Below are positions 17,244 to 25,452 of a stretch of DNA of 64,000 nt, one piece after another. The notes under the pieces were generated by a model. That model searched no databases and was not told where the DNA came from. It saw nothing but the letters and a program-made list of their open reading frames with translations. The translations under genes and the position numbers were made by a program. This DNA is from Lysobacter enzymogenes (GTDB taxonomy: Bacteria; Pseudomonadota; Gammaproteobacteria; Xanthomonadales; Xanthomonadaceae), in assembly GCF_023617245.1 (NCBI RefSeq), contig NZ_CP067396.1, positions 5,235,001 to 5,299,000 of the forward strand, read 5' to 3'. Each line of letters begins with the position of its first letter. Within the stretch, counting starts at the first letter, position 1.

Positions 17244-18159
17244 GCCGGCGTCCGGCGGATGGCGCCGCGGCGGCCGCGCCGCCGGCTGGCTGCTCGGCCT
17301 GGCCGCGCTGGCCTTGGTCGCGCAGCAAGCCTGGGTGCGGCGCGCGCAGTGGCAGCCGCTGTGGCAACGCCTGGACGCGGCCGACATCGCCCTGGCGCTG
17401 GCGCTGTGCCTGGCGATGCAGGTCGCCTTCGGCCTGGCCTGGCATTTGTTCGCGCACGGCCGCTGGGTGCGCGCGCAGGCGTATGCCGATCTGCTGCGCT
17501 GGGGCCAGAGCCTGCCGGCCAAGTACCTGCCCGGCAAGATCTGGCAAGGCGTGGCGCGCAGCGCGTTGTACGCCGGCGAACGCCGCGCTGCGCTGACCTT
17601 CGTGTTGTTCGTGCGCGAACAGTTGCTGTCGCTGGGCATCGGCGCGGCGATCGCCGCGCTGGCGGCGCCGGCCGCGCTGTCGCCGCGCGCCGGTCTCGCG
17701 CTCCAGTTCGCCCTGCTCGCCTTCGCCGTCGCGGTCAGCGCGGCCGCGCTGTGGCGGCGCGTGCCCGCCGTCGTGGCCGCGCGGCTGCCGGCGGCGCTGG
17801 CCGGCTGGAACGAAGGCCTGCCCGCGCGCGCGGTGCTGGCGCGGGTGTGGCTGCTGCAATGGCTGGCCTACGCGGCGATGTGCGCGGCCTTCGCCGTGTT
17901 GGTGCGCGGCTTCGGCCTGGAACTCGACCTGGCGCGGTCCTCGGCCGCGCTGTGCCTGGCCGGCCTGGCCGGCGTGCTGGCGGTGTTGGTGCCGGCCGGG
18001 CTCGGCGTGCGCGAGGCCGGCCTGTTCTGGTGCCTGGCGCCGCTGGTCGGCGCCGGCAACGCGGCGATGCTGGCGCTGGCCTGGCGCCTGGCGATCACCG
18101 CCGGCGAAGCGGCCTTCGCCGCCGCCAGCTTCGCCCTGGGCGCGCTGCGCCGGCGCTGA
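17230..18159 (+). CDS. Lysylphosphatidylglycerol-synthase-like membrane protein
   Basis: A 309-residue polytopic membrane protein resembling the transmembrane part of lysyl-PG synthetases (the UPF0104/AglD group). It has about seven to eight helices with the conserved GQSLPAKYLPGKIWQGVAR loop and, near the end, LVPAGLGVREAGLFW. Such stand-alone domains accompany glycosyltransferases and are thought to flip or shield lipid intermediates; transport of the glycan intermediate here is inferred. The start at 17230 (ATG within the GT4 3' end) gives a short cytoplasmic tail before the first helix. Confidence 0.8.
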   Translation: MRSPEPASGGWRRGGRAAGWLLGLAALALVAQQAWVRRAQWQPLWQRLDAADIALALALCLAMQVAFGLAWHLFAHGRWVRAQAYADLLRWGQSLPAKYLPGKIWQGVARSALYAGERRAALTFVLFVREQLLSLGIGAAIAALAAPAALSPRAGLALQFALLAFAVAVSAAALWRRVPAVVAARLPAALAGWNEGLPARAVLARVWLLQWLAYAAMCAAFAVLVRGFGLELDLARSSAALCLAGLAGVLAVLVPAGLGVREAGLFWCLAPLVGAGNAAMLALAWRLAITAGEAAFAAASFALGALRRR

Positions 18160-18185
18160 ACGCCGCGACGATGCGACGCGCAACG

Positions 18186-18216
18186 AAAAGCCGCGCCCGC
18201 TTGCGCGGACGCGGCT
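18186..18216 (-). terminator. Intrinsic terminator
   Basis: AGCCGCG (18189-18195) pairs with CGCGGCT (18210-18216). Inside it CCGC pairs with GCGG, with one mismatch and a TTGC loop. On the minus strand the stem is followed by TTTT, so it terminates the secreted-protein gene that ends at 18253. Confidence 0.7.
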
Positions 18217-18252
18217 CTGGCATCGCCGGCGCTGCGCGCCGCTATGCCGCGA

Positions 18253-19440
18253 TCAGAACTCCTCGGCGATCGCGTGGCCGATGAACAACGGCGGGTTGGC
18301 GCCGTTGCCGGTCTCGCAGGTCACGCCGTAGTTGATCATCAACGACAGCAGGTTGCGCGACTCGACCTTGAGCACGTACAGCCCGTTGACCCCGTTGTTG
18401 TGGGTGCTGCGCTCGCCCAGGTAGACCTTCTGGAACGAACTGATGTTGTTGCCGCCGGCGATGACGTTGCCCTGCGGGTCCTCCAGGCGCATTTCCAGCT
18501 GCGGCGCGCCGGTGCCGTCGAGGCGGCAGCTGACGTAGTCCGGCGCCTGCAGGTACAGGCCGAAACGGTCCTGGCCGCTGAGCAGGCCGAGCAAGGTGCC
18601 CAGCGCGCTGGAGCTGGAGGTGCCGATCTTCTTGGAACGGTCGTCCTGCGGATCGGCGGTCTTGGCGATGCGGAAGTCGCCGTCGAAGGTCGCGTTCTCC
18701 TGCGTGGTGCAGTACGCCGCGAACGCCGGGTTGGCGGTCGGCGTGGTGCCGCGGAAGGTCGCCTGCACGTTGCTGTAGTCGCCGGCCGGCGCGCCGGCCG
18801 CGGTGAACACGTCGAGGATGCGCACGGTTTCGTTGGCGCTGAGGTTGGTCACCTGCTGGTTGCCCAACTGCGAGCCCGAGGCGTCGCGCAGCTGCCAGGT
18901 CACCTGCACCGGCTCGTTGATCGACGCGACGAAGCAGTTGCTCTGGTAGCCCGGCGCGGCCGCCTGCCGGCGCAGGCCGGTGACGATCGAGTCGTTGGCG
19001 CCGCTGCCGAGCGAGCCGATCTTGAAGCCTTCCACCGAGAAGCCGACGCCGGCGAAGGACTGGATGCGGCTATAGGCCGTGACCGGGATGTTGGCCGCGC
19101 TCTGCTCGACCAGGGCGATCTGGCCGTAGTTGCTGGCCGCGTCCGCCGGCACCGCGCACAGGTCGGCCAGGGTGCCCGACGCCACCGCGTTGGGCGCGAC
19201 GCTGAGGGTGGTGCAAGGACGCTCGCCGGCGAACGGAGTGCCGGGCGCGCCGTAGTAGGTGACCTTGACGCTCGCCGTCGCGGTTCCGGCGTTGCGCACG
19301 AAGATCGTGGAGGAGTAGGTGGAGCTGTTCACCACCAGCGGAAGGCGCAGGATGGTGCCGTAGCCATCGGCGCTTTGCGCCAGGGCATTGCCGCTCAGCA
19401 ACGCCGCGGCCAACAGGCAGTACATACGACGGGCTTTCAT
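18253..19440 (-). CDS. Secreted protein of unknown function
   Basis: A 395-residue protein with a signal peptide (MKARRMYCLLAAALLSGNALAQ, cleavage after about residue 22). AGAGGA lies 7 bases before the ATG; the frame runs further up, but that part lacks a ribosome site. The mature protein is strand-rich, with repeats of the sort ILRLPLVVNSSTYSSTIFVR and KVTYYGAPGTPFAG and a C-terminal half with QLEMRLEDPQGNVIAGG. Its few cysteines may form disulfides. I do not recognise the family; the Ser/Thr-rich beta pattern suggests an extracellular or surface protein. Confidence 0.8.
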   Translation of the reverse strand: MKARRMYCLLAAALLSGNALAQSADGYGTILRLPLVVNSSTYSSTIFVRNAGTATASVKVTYYGAPGTPFAGERPCTTLSVAPNAVASGTLADLCAVPADAASNYGQIALVEQSAANIPVTAYSRIQSFAGVGFSVEGFKIGSLGSGANDSIVTGLRRQAAAPGYQSNCFVASINEPVQVTWQLRDASGSQLGNQQVTNLSANETVRILDVFTAAGAPAGDYSNVQATFRGTTPTANPAFAAYCTTQENATFDGDFRIAKTADPQDDRSKKIGTSSSSALGTLLGLLSGQDRFGLYLQAPDYVSCRLDGTGAPQLEMRLEDPQGNVIAGGNNISSFQKVYLGERSTHNNGVNGLYVLKVESRNLLSLMINYGVTCETGNGANPPLFIGHAIAEEF

Positions 19441-19497
19441 AGCAGAGTCCTCTCTCGTCCATATCAAGGCCCTGGGCGCGCGCCCATGGGCGTACGC

Positions 19498-19523
19498 TCC
19501 GGCCCGTTTCGCTGGGGGCCGGA
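19498..19523 (-). terminator. Hairpin after the 19571 gene
   Basis: TCCGGCCC (19498-19505) pairs with GGGCCGGA (19516-19523) in the gap between two leftward genes. No T-run follows, so the strength is uncertain. A second palindrome, TGGGCGCGCGCCCA, lies at 19473-19486. Confidence 0.35.
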
Positions 19524-19570
19524 ACCGGGACAACGCACGATGCGTTGCTTTTGCTGCGCGGCGGCCGGCG

Positions 19571-20044
19571 CTACTGGTCGATCAGCCGGTCGGGGAAAGG
19601 TTGCGTGCCGGCGAGGACGGCGGCGATCTCGTCCCTGCCGATGCCGTAGATCTTGGAAATCGCCTCGGGCTGGTCGCGCATCTGCTGCAGGCGCTGGCGC
19701 TTGAGTTCCTCGCGCGCGCCCGGCGACAGCGCCAGACCCTGGTTGTAGACGATCTCGTGCTGTTTTCCGTCGGGGCCCTTGTAGCTTTGCGGCGGCTGCG
19801 CCTGCGGCGCGGCGCTGCGCACGGTCTCGGCCAGCGCGGCCTGGCGCTGCGGCCCGCTGAGTTGCGGCGCTTCGCCCAGCGGCTGCGCCGATCGCGGCGC
19901 TGCGCCGAGCGCGTCGGCGCTCGCGGTGCCGGCCGCGGACGGCGCCGGGTCGCGCGGCGCGCTCCACGGTTTCCAGATCAGCACGCCGAGGATCAAGACG
20001 GCGCTGCCCAGCAGCGCCACGGGAAGGCGCGAAGACGCGGCCAT
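19571..20044 (-). CDS. Membrane-anchored protein of unknown function
   Basis: A 157-residue protein with an N-terminal membrane anchor (LPVALLGSAVLILGVLIW, about residues 7-24), a Pro/Ala-rich linker to about residue 85, and a helical C-terminal domain (SPGAREELKRQRLQQMRDQ, ISKIYGIGRDEIAAVLAG, FPDRLIDQ). Topology predicts a short cytoplasmic end and a periplasmic body. No family recognised. It lies 130 bases before the secreted-protein gene on the same strand, so they may share a promoter and a cell-envelope role. Confidence 0.7.
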   Translation of the reverse strand: MAASSRLPVALLGSAVLILGVLIWKPWSAPRDPAPSAAGTASADALGAAPRSAQPLGEAPQLSGPQRQAALAETVRSAAPQAQPPQSYKGPDGKQHEIVYNQGLALSPGAREELKRQRLQQMRDQPEAISKIYGIGRDEIAAVLAGTQPFPDRLIDQ

Positions 20045-20768
20045 GAATCCCCCTGTTCTGTTTGTCGATTTCTCGCTCGGATGACGTCGTCGGCGCGCGT
20101 TGGAACCCGCTTCGACGTGGCGATCATCGCAGATGTTCGCCTCGGTATTTTCAAGCTTTGTATCGCTTCCTAACCGTCAATAACGTGACAAGGGGCGACA
20201 AAGCGGCCGCGAAAAACCCAGGGATTCGCTTACTGCAACCCGCAACTCATCGGAAGTGGGCAGACGTTCGCGCGGGCTCGTTAGTCCGATGCAATCGACC
20301 GTGAGCGAAGGTGAGCGAAGCGGAAAATCCAGCGAAAAACGCCTCGAATAATCGATTCCCGTCGATGTCCGCGAACGCGCTTGGTTTGCGTTGGGAATTG
20401 TTTGATGCGCTGGACGAACGCATCGCGCGTCCGTGCCGGCACCGAAGCGCATGCGAGGCATCGTCGGACCGCGCGATGTCGCCGGCCTTCGCCGACCGCG
20501 TGTTGCGCGATAGCCATTCGCGCATCGATGCGCATCGCCAGGCGCGATGCCGCCGCCGCGCGAGCATCCATGGCCGCAACGCGACGATCGACGATGCGAC
20601 CGGCGTCGGATCGAATCCCAACAAGCGCCGAGATTGCGGCGATCTCGCCACCTTGCTAGCATCCCGCGCCCGGCCGCCCCGCGTACGCCGGCTTCCCCCC
20701 GCCGCCATCCGCGCGGCGCAACACGGCACGCACGCCGGCTTCGGCGTCCGCCCGATCTAAGGACAGAC
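20045..20768. other. Gene-free stretch with promoter regions
   Basis: Frames through these 724 bases are Arg/Ala/Ser-rich and resemble no protein. It holds the promoter of the leftward 19571 gene, a duplicated 10-mer at 20301-20320, and the leader of the rightward gene (AAGGACAG before ATG 20769). The first half is markedly less G+C-rich than surrounding coding DNA. Confidence 0.5.
20301..20320 (+). repeat. Two tandem copies of GTGAGCGAAG
   Basis: Perfect head-to-tail duplication of GTGAGCGAAG. The same 10-mer occurs in reverse complement inside the repeat tract at 12531-12600, so it is a dispersed element rather than a chance duplication. Confidence 0.6.
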
Positions 20769-21194
20769 ATGCTTTCCATCATCGTCATGGGCATCTTCGG
20801 CGGCCTCTGCGGCCTGGGTTTCCTCGCCGTCATGGCCCTGGTCGCCAAGAACGGCAAACACCAGTTCGACTACGTCCAGTTCGATTCCGAACAGGACGTC
20901 TACGCGCTCGCCCAGGGTTGGGCCGGCCGCAACGGCTACGCGCTCAAGCGCAGCGAAGGCGGCCTGCGCGTCTACCAGAAAGGCACCGGCTTCCTGACCG
21001 CGCCGATGTTCCTGGAGATCGACCGCAACGACGGCCGCTGGTCGTTCAAGAGCTACGTGCGCGTCAACGGCCTGGTGGTGCAAGGCGACGTCGGCCTGTC
21101 CGGCGACGGCTTCCTGGTCAAGGTGCCGCGCTCGATGGCGAAGAAGGCGCAGAACGAGCTGTACACCGCGGCCGGCCTGGCGCCGTTGAAGTAA
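20769..21194 (+). CDS. Small membrane protein of unknown function
   Basis: A 141-residue protein with an N-terminal membrane helix (MLSIIVMGIFGGLCGLGFLA) and a soluble domain that looks like an alpha/beta fold (YALAQGWAGRNGYALKRSEG, LRVYQKGTGFLTAPMFLEI, WSFKSYVRVNGLVVQGD). AAGGACAG lies a few bases before the ATG; the longer frame upstream is not protein-like. Not recognised as a named family. It is followed convergently by the GrpB gene. Confidence 0.8.
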   Translation: MLSIIVMGIFGGLCGLGFLAVMALVAKNGKHQFDYVQFDSEQDVYALAQGWAGRNGYALKRSEGGLRVYQKGTGFLTAPMFLEIDRNDGRWSFKSYVRVNGLVVQGDVGLSGDGFLVKVPRSMAKKAQNELYTAAGLAPLK

Positions 21195-21233
21195 GCGCGA
21201 CTTCGGCGCGCGCCCGGGCTGACCGGCGCGCCG

Positions 21234-21767
21234 TCAGCGGCCGGCGCGCCAGCGCAACGCCTGCGCCTGCGCGCGCTGTATCCACTCGTGCTTGCAATCG
21301 CTGTAAGCGTGCGAATCCTCGCGATGGCATGCGAGGCAGCGCGATTTGACCGCGTCGTACTCGGCGGCGACCTCGGCGTGCGCGCGCAGGTAGTCGCGGA
21401 ACGCCAGATGGCGTTCGGCTTCGGCCGACCCGGCCTCATAGCAATGCGCCTGCACCAGGCGCCGCTCGCCGGCGGCGTCGCTCAACGTGCAGTAGCGCCG
21501 TCCCGGCAGGCCGTACTCGCCCCACCAGCGGTATCCCAGCGCCTCGACCTCGCCGCGGCGCGCATCCAGCGCATCCAGCGCGCGCACCACCGGCATCAGG
21601 TCGAGCACCGGCTTGGCGCGGATGCCGGCGATCGCGGTCGAACCGATGTGATGCACGTCGACCAGCGTCGGCCCGATCGCCGCCGCCAGCGCCAGCGCGC
21701 GCTCGCGCGCGGCCTGCGCCCAGCGCGGGTCGTGCGGGACCAGTTCGACCCGGATCGGCGGCGGCAT
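21234..21767 (-). CDS. GrpB family protein (UPF0157)
   Basis: A 177-residue protein of the GrpB/UPF0157 group, nucleotidyltransferase-like proteins of unknown substrate. Diagnostic motifs are VELVPHDPRWAQAARER near the N-terminus, DVHHIGSTAIAGIRAKPVLD (the GSTx(n)D nucleotidyltransferase-like signature) and RHLAFRDYLRAHAEVAAEY. AGGAG precedes the ATG by 7 bases. Some relatives are fused to CoaE, but this one is free-standing. It lies 91 bases downstream of queH on the same strand. Confidence 0.88.
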   Translation of the reverse strand: MPPPIRVELVPHDPRWAQAARERALALAAAIGPTLVDVHHIGSTAIAGIRAKPVLDLMPVVRALDALDARRGEVEALGYRWWGEYGLPGRRYCTLSDAAGERRLVQAHCYEAGSAEAERHLAFRDYLRAHAEVAAEYDAVKSRCLACHREDSHAYSDCKHEWIQRAQAQALRWRAGR

Positions 21768-21858
21768 GGGCGCGCTCCTGCGCGGCGGTGGAGCGACGAT
21801 TTCAAAGGCGCGCGGCGCCCGGGTCAATAGCGCCGCCGCGACGGCGGCGCGGACGCGC

Positions 21859-22551
21859 TCAGGTGTCCGCCGGATCGCTCCGGTCGGCCGGCGCGGACGC
21901 CGCGGCTTCGTCGCCGTAATAGACCAGGCCGATCTTGATCCGCCCGCGCCCCTGCGCCTTGCGCTGGCGGTTGGTGTCGCGCAGCGAATACACGCAGCCG
22001 CAGTACTCCTGCTGGTAGAAGCGCTCGCGCTTGCTGATCTCGACCATGCGCTGGGAGCCGCCGCCCTTGCGCCAGTTGTAATCCCAGTACGACAGCCCCG
22101 GATAGCGCGCCGCGGCGCGATGGCCGCAGTCGTTGATCTGCTCCATGTTCTTCCAGCGCGAGATCCCCAGCGAACTGCTGATCGCGGCGAAGCCGTGTTC
22201 GTACGCGTACAGCGCGGTGCGCTCGAAGCGCATGTCGAAGCACATGGTGCAGCGGATGCCGCGCTCGGGCTCGTTCTCCATGCCGCGGGCGCGGGCGAAC
22301 CAATTGTCGGTGTCGTAGTCGGCATCGACGAAGGGCACGCCGTGCTTGTCGGCGAAGCGGACGTTCTCGTCCTTGCGCAGCTCGTATTCCTTCACCGGGT
22401 GGATGTTGGGGTTGTAGAAGAAGATCGTGTAGTCGATGCCGGCGGCCAGCAGCGCTTCCATGACCTCGCCCGAGCACGGCGCGCAGCACGAGTGCAGCAG
22501 CAGGCGTTGCGCGCCGTCGGGCAGGCTCAGCGGCGGCCGCGGCGCGCTCAC
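21859..22551 (-). CDS. queH: Epoxyqueuosine reductase QueH
   Basis: A 230-residue enzyme that reduces epoxyqueuosine to queuosine in tRNA anticodons without cobalamin, using iron-sulfur chemistry. The cysteine motifs of the family are intact: LLHSCCAPCSGEV near the N-terminus, CTMCFDMRFERTA in the middle and EYCGCVYSL near the end. It starts at GTG 22551, overlapping the mmsB stop by 4 bases (GTGA), so it is translated as the last gene of the valine operon. Together with the cobalamin riboswitch in the operon leader this is notable, because QueG, which does the same reaction, requires B12. Confidence 0.92.
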   Translation of the reverse strand: MSAPRPPLSLPDGAQRLLLHSCCAPCSGEVMEALLAAGIDYTIFFYNPNIHPVKEYELRKDENVRFADKHGVPFVDADYDTDNWFARARGMENEPERGIRCTMCFDMRFERTALYAYEHGFAAISSSLGISRWKNMEQINDCGHRAAARYPGLSYWDYNWRKGGGSQRMVEISKRERFYQQEYCGCVYSLRDTNRQRKAQGRGRIKIGLVYYGDEAAASAPADRSDPADT

Positions 22552-23447
22552 GCGCTGGCGGCCGGCTTCGCCAGCAACTGGATCACGCTGGAGAAATCCA
22601 GCCCGCCGCGGCCGGCGCGGGCGTTGAGCGCGTAGAGGTTGCGCGCCAGTTCGCCCAGCGGGATCGGCGAACCCACGCCCATCGCCGCCTCCGCGGCCAG
22701 GCCCAGGTCCTTGAGCATCAGGTCGCTGCCGAAGCCGCCGCTGTAGCCGCGCGAGGCCGGCGCGTTCTCCAGCACGCCCGGCCACGGATTGCACACCTCG
22801 GTGGCCCAGCTGCGGCCGGTGCTGACCGCCATCATCTGCGACAGCGCGGCCGGGTCCAGACCGTGCGCGGCGCCGAGCGCGAGCGCTTCGCCGGTCGCGG
22901 CCATGATCACGCCCAGGGCCATGTTGTTGCACAGCTTGGCGACCTGGCCGGCGCCGCTGGCGCCCATGTGGAAGACGTTGCGGCCCATCGCCTGCAGCAG
23001 CGGGCGCGCGCGCTCCAGCGCCGCGGCTTCGCCGCCGACGATGAAGGTCAGGGTGCCGGCGGCGGCGCCGGCGGTGCCGCCGGACACCGGCGCGTCGATC
23101 ATCGCCACGCCGCGCGCGGCGGCCGCGGCGGCGACCTTCTGCGCGCTGGCCGGCGCGATGGTGCTGCAATCGATCGCCAGCGCTTGCGGCGCGAGCCGCG
23201 CCAGCAGGCCGTCCGCGCCGAGGTACAGCCCCTCGACATGGCGGCTGGCCGGCAACATCGAGATCGCGACTTCGGCGCCGTCGACCGCTTCGGCCGCGCT
23301 CGCGGCCGCGCGCGCGCCGAGCGCGACGGCGGCCTCGACCGCCGCCGGCACCAGGTCGAACACCTGCAGTTCGTGCCCGGCCTTGAGCAGGTTGGCGGCC
23401 ATCGGCCCGCCCATGTGGCCCAGTCCGATGAAGGCGATGCGGCTCAT
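22548..23447 (-). CDS. mmsB: 3-hydroxyisobutyrate dehydrogenase
   Basis: A 299-residue NAD-dependent enzyme that oxidises 3-hydroxyisobutyrate to methylmalonate semialdehyde in valine breakdown. The N-terminal Rossmann motif is FIGLGHMGGPMAANLLKAGH. The substrate loop is DAPVSGGTAGAAAGTLTF, and the catalytic Lys sits in GQVAKLCNNM, as expected for the beta-hydroxyacid dehydrogenase family. Its ATG overlaps the upstream hydrolase stop by 4 bases (ATGA). It supplies the substrate for MmsA, encoded first in the operon. Confidence 0.93.
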   Translation of the reverse strand: MSRIAFIGLGHMGGPMAANLLKAGHELQVFDLVPAAVEAAVALGARAAASAAEAVDGAEVAISMLPASRHVEGLYLGADGLLARLAPQALAIDCSTIAPASAQKVAAAAAARGVAMIDAPVSGGTAGAAAGTLTFIVGGEAAALERARPLLQAMGRNVFHMGASGAGQVAKLCNNMALGVIMAATGEALALGAAHGLDPAALSQMMAVSTGRSWATEVCNPWPGVLENAPASRGYSGGFGSDLMLKDLGLAAEAAMGVGSPIPLGELARNLYALNARAGRGGLDFSSVIQLLAKPAASA

Positions 23448-24661
23448 GCGCGCGGCTCCGTGGCGGCGCCCAGGTCGGCGAGCGGATGCGGCTGCGCGGC
23501 GTCAGGGGCGCGGAAGAAGGATTCGGCCCACGACGCCGTGGCCTGGGCCAGGGTCGCCGGGTTCCAACGGGGGTTGCGGTCCTTGTCGATCAGCAGCGCG
23601 CGGATGCCTTCGGCGAAGTCGCCGTGCGCGGCGCAATGCAGCGAAGTCCAGTATTCCAGGCGGAAGGTGTCGGCCAGCGACAGCGCCGCGGCCCGGCGCT
23701 GCAGCTCATAGCCCAAGCGCGCCGAGCCGGGCGCGCCGGCGGCGAAGGTCTTGCGCGCGGTTTGCAGCCACGGGTCGTCGGATTCGAGCGCATCGAGCCG
23801 CGCGACCATCGCTTCCAGCGAATCGGCCGCGCACAGGTCGGCGACCGTCGCGGCGTGTTGCTGCAACGGCCCCGCCGGCGCGGGTTCGGCCAGACCTTGC
23901 AGCAGCACCGTCAGGGTGGCGCGGTCGCGCGCGGCGTCGAAGCTCCACGGCGCGTCGATCGCGGCCTGCAGCGCATCGGCGCGACGCGCCTCGGGCAGGT
24001 GGTGATCGGCCAGCCGCGCGCGGATCGCGTCGCCGGCGTTGAGCGGCGCGCCGGTCAGCGCCAGGAACAGGCCGGCGCGTTCGGGCACGCGCGCCAGCAG
24101 CCAGCTGCCGCCGACATCGGGGTACAGGCCGACGGTGATCTCCGGGAACGCCAGCTTCGAGCGCTCGCTCACCACGCGGTGGCTGGCGCCGGCCATCAGG
24201 CCGATGCCGCCGCCCATGACGATGCCGTGGCCCCAGCACAGCAGCGGCTTGGGATAGGTGTGGATGCGGTAGTCGAGGCGGTACTCGGTTTCGAAGAAGG
24301 CCTCGGCGTGGACGTTGCCGCGCGGGTCGGCGAAGTCGTCGCCGTCCCAGCGGCCGCGCGCGCGTTGCTCGCGCATGCCGCGGTACAGCCCGTGCAGGTC
24401 GCCGCCGGCGCAAAACGCCTTCTCGCCCGCGCCCTGCAGCCACACCATCGCCAGCGCCGGGTCCTGCGCCCAGCGCTGCAACTGCGCGTCGAGCAGGCGC
24501 GCCATCTCCAGCGACAGGCCGTTGAGCGTGGCCGGCGCGTTGAGCGTGGCGATGCCGATGCGGCCGTGCGCACCCTGGCGCTCTTCGAACAGCACCGGCG
24601 CCGGCTGCGCCGAGTCCTGCGCCGAACCCCGCGCGTCAGCGTCCTTGAGATGCGCGTTCAT
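23444..24661 (-). CDS. 3-hydroxyisobutyryl-CoA hydrolase
   Basis: A 405-residue crotonase-fold enzyme of the ECH_2/HIBCH type, longer than ordinary enoyl-CoA hydratases. It hydrolyses 3-hydroxyisobutyryl-CoA. Motifs include FCAGGDLHGLYRGM (oxyanion hole), WGHGIVMGGGIGLMAGASH, and FPEITVGLYPDVGGSWLL, where the Glu and Asp are the catalytic acids of the family. I chose ATG 24661 (GGAAGAA upstream, ATGA overlap with the previous gene) over ATG 24673. Its place between hydratase and MmsB matches the order of reactions in valine degradation. Confidence 0.88.
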   Translation of the reverse strand: MNAHLKDADARGSAQDSAQPAPVLFEERQGAHGRIGIATLNAPATLNGLSLEMARLLDAQLQRWAQDPALAMVWLQGAGEKAFCAGGDLHGLYRGMREQRARGRWDGDDFADPRGNVHAEAFFETEYRLDYRIHTYPKPLLCWGHGIVMGGGIGLMAGASHRVVSERSKLAFPEITVGLYPDVGGSWLLARVPERAGLFLALTGAPLNAGDAIRARLADHHLPEARRADALQAAIDAPWSFDAARDRATLTVLLQGLAEPAPAGPLQQHAATVADLCAADSLEAMVARLDALESDDPWLQTARKTFAAGAPGSARLGYELQRRAAALSLADTFRLEYWTSLHCAAHGDFAEGIRALLIDKDRNPRWNPATLAQATASWAESFFRAPDAAQPHPLADLGAATEPRA

Positions 24662-25452
24662 GCGTTCTTCCATTGCGGCGCGCGCTTTTCCAGGAACGCG
24701 GCCACGCCCTCGACCTGATCGGCGCTGTCGAACAGATCGACGAAGGCCTCGCGCTCGCGCACCAACGCGGTCGCGTGCGGCTGGCTGCGGGTGGCCTGGA
24801 CCAGCGCCTTGCACGCGGCCACGCTGGTCGGGCTCTGCTTTTCGGCCTGCTTCGCCCATTCCAGCGCGCGCGCCAGCGCCTGGCCCTTGGGCACCACCTC
24901 CTCGACCAGGCCGATGCGCAGCGCGGTCGCCGCGTCGATGCGTTCGCCGAGCAGGATCATGCGCTTGGCCCAGCCCTCGCCGACCAGCCGCGGCAGGTTC
25001 TGGGTGCCGCCGGCGCAGGGCAGCAGGCCGACGGTGGCCTCCGGCAGCGCCAGCTGCGCCTGTTCCTCGGCGATGCGCAGGTCGCAGGCCAGCGCGCATT
25101 CCAGGCCGCCGCCCATGGCGTAGCCGTTGATCGCGGCGATCGACACGCCGCGGAACGCGCTGAGCGTCTCGAAGGCCTCGCCGAAGCGACGCGCGGCCTC
25201 GCGCGCGAGCGCCTTGTCGCCGCCGGCGAACTGCTTGAGGTCGGCGCCGGCGCTGAAGAACTTCTCGCCTTCGCCGACGATCACCAGCGCGTAGACCTCG
25301 CGGTCGGCGTCGAGGTCGCGGACCAGATCGCGCAGTGCGGCCAGGCTGTCGCGGGTCCAGGTGTTGGCCGGCGGGTTGCTCAACGTCACCACCGCGGTGT
25401 GGCCGTCGATGCGCAGCTGCAGCCCCGCATAGGTCTTGGCGGTCGAACTCAT
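24658..25452 (-). CDS. Enoyl-CoA hydratase
   Basis: A 264-residue crotonase-family hydratase, expected here to convert methacrylyl-CoA to 3-hydroxyisobutyryl-CoA. The oxyanion-hole segments are FFSAGADLKQFAGGD and INGYAMGGGLECALACDLRI. The two catalytic Glu positions fall in GLECALACD and LALPEATVGLLPCAGG. It overlaps the acyl-CoA dehydrogenase gene by 4 bases upstream and the hydrolase gene by 4 bases downstream. The substrate is inferred from the operon. Confidence 0.9.
   Translation of the reverse strand: MSSTAKTYAGLQLRIDGHTAVVTLSNPPANTWTRDSLAALRDLVRDLDADREVYALVIVGEGEKFFSAGADLKQFAGGDKALAREAARRFGEAFETLSAFRGVSIAAINGYAMGGGLECALACDLRIAEEQAQLALPEATVGLLPCAGGTQNLPRLVGEGWAKRMILLGERIDAATALRIGLVEEVVPKGQALARALEWAKQAEKQSPTSVAACKALVQATRSQPHATALVREREAFVDLFDSADQVEGVAAFLEKRAPQWKNA

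Noticed and set aside
20177..20857. 226-codon minus-strand frame
   Set aside because: Arg/Ser-rich, without family features, and it runs into the well-supported gene at 20769.
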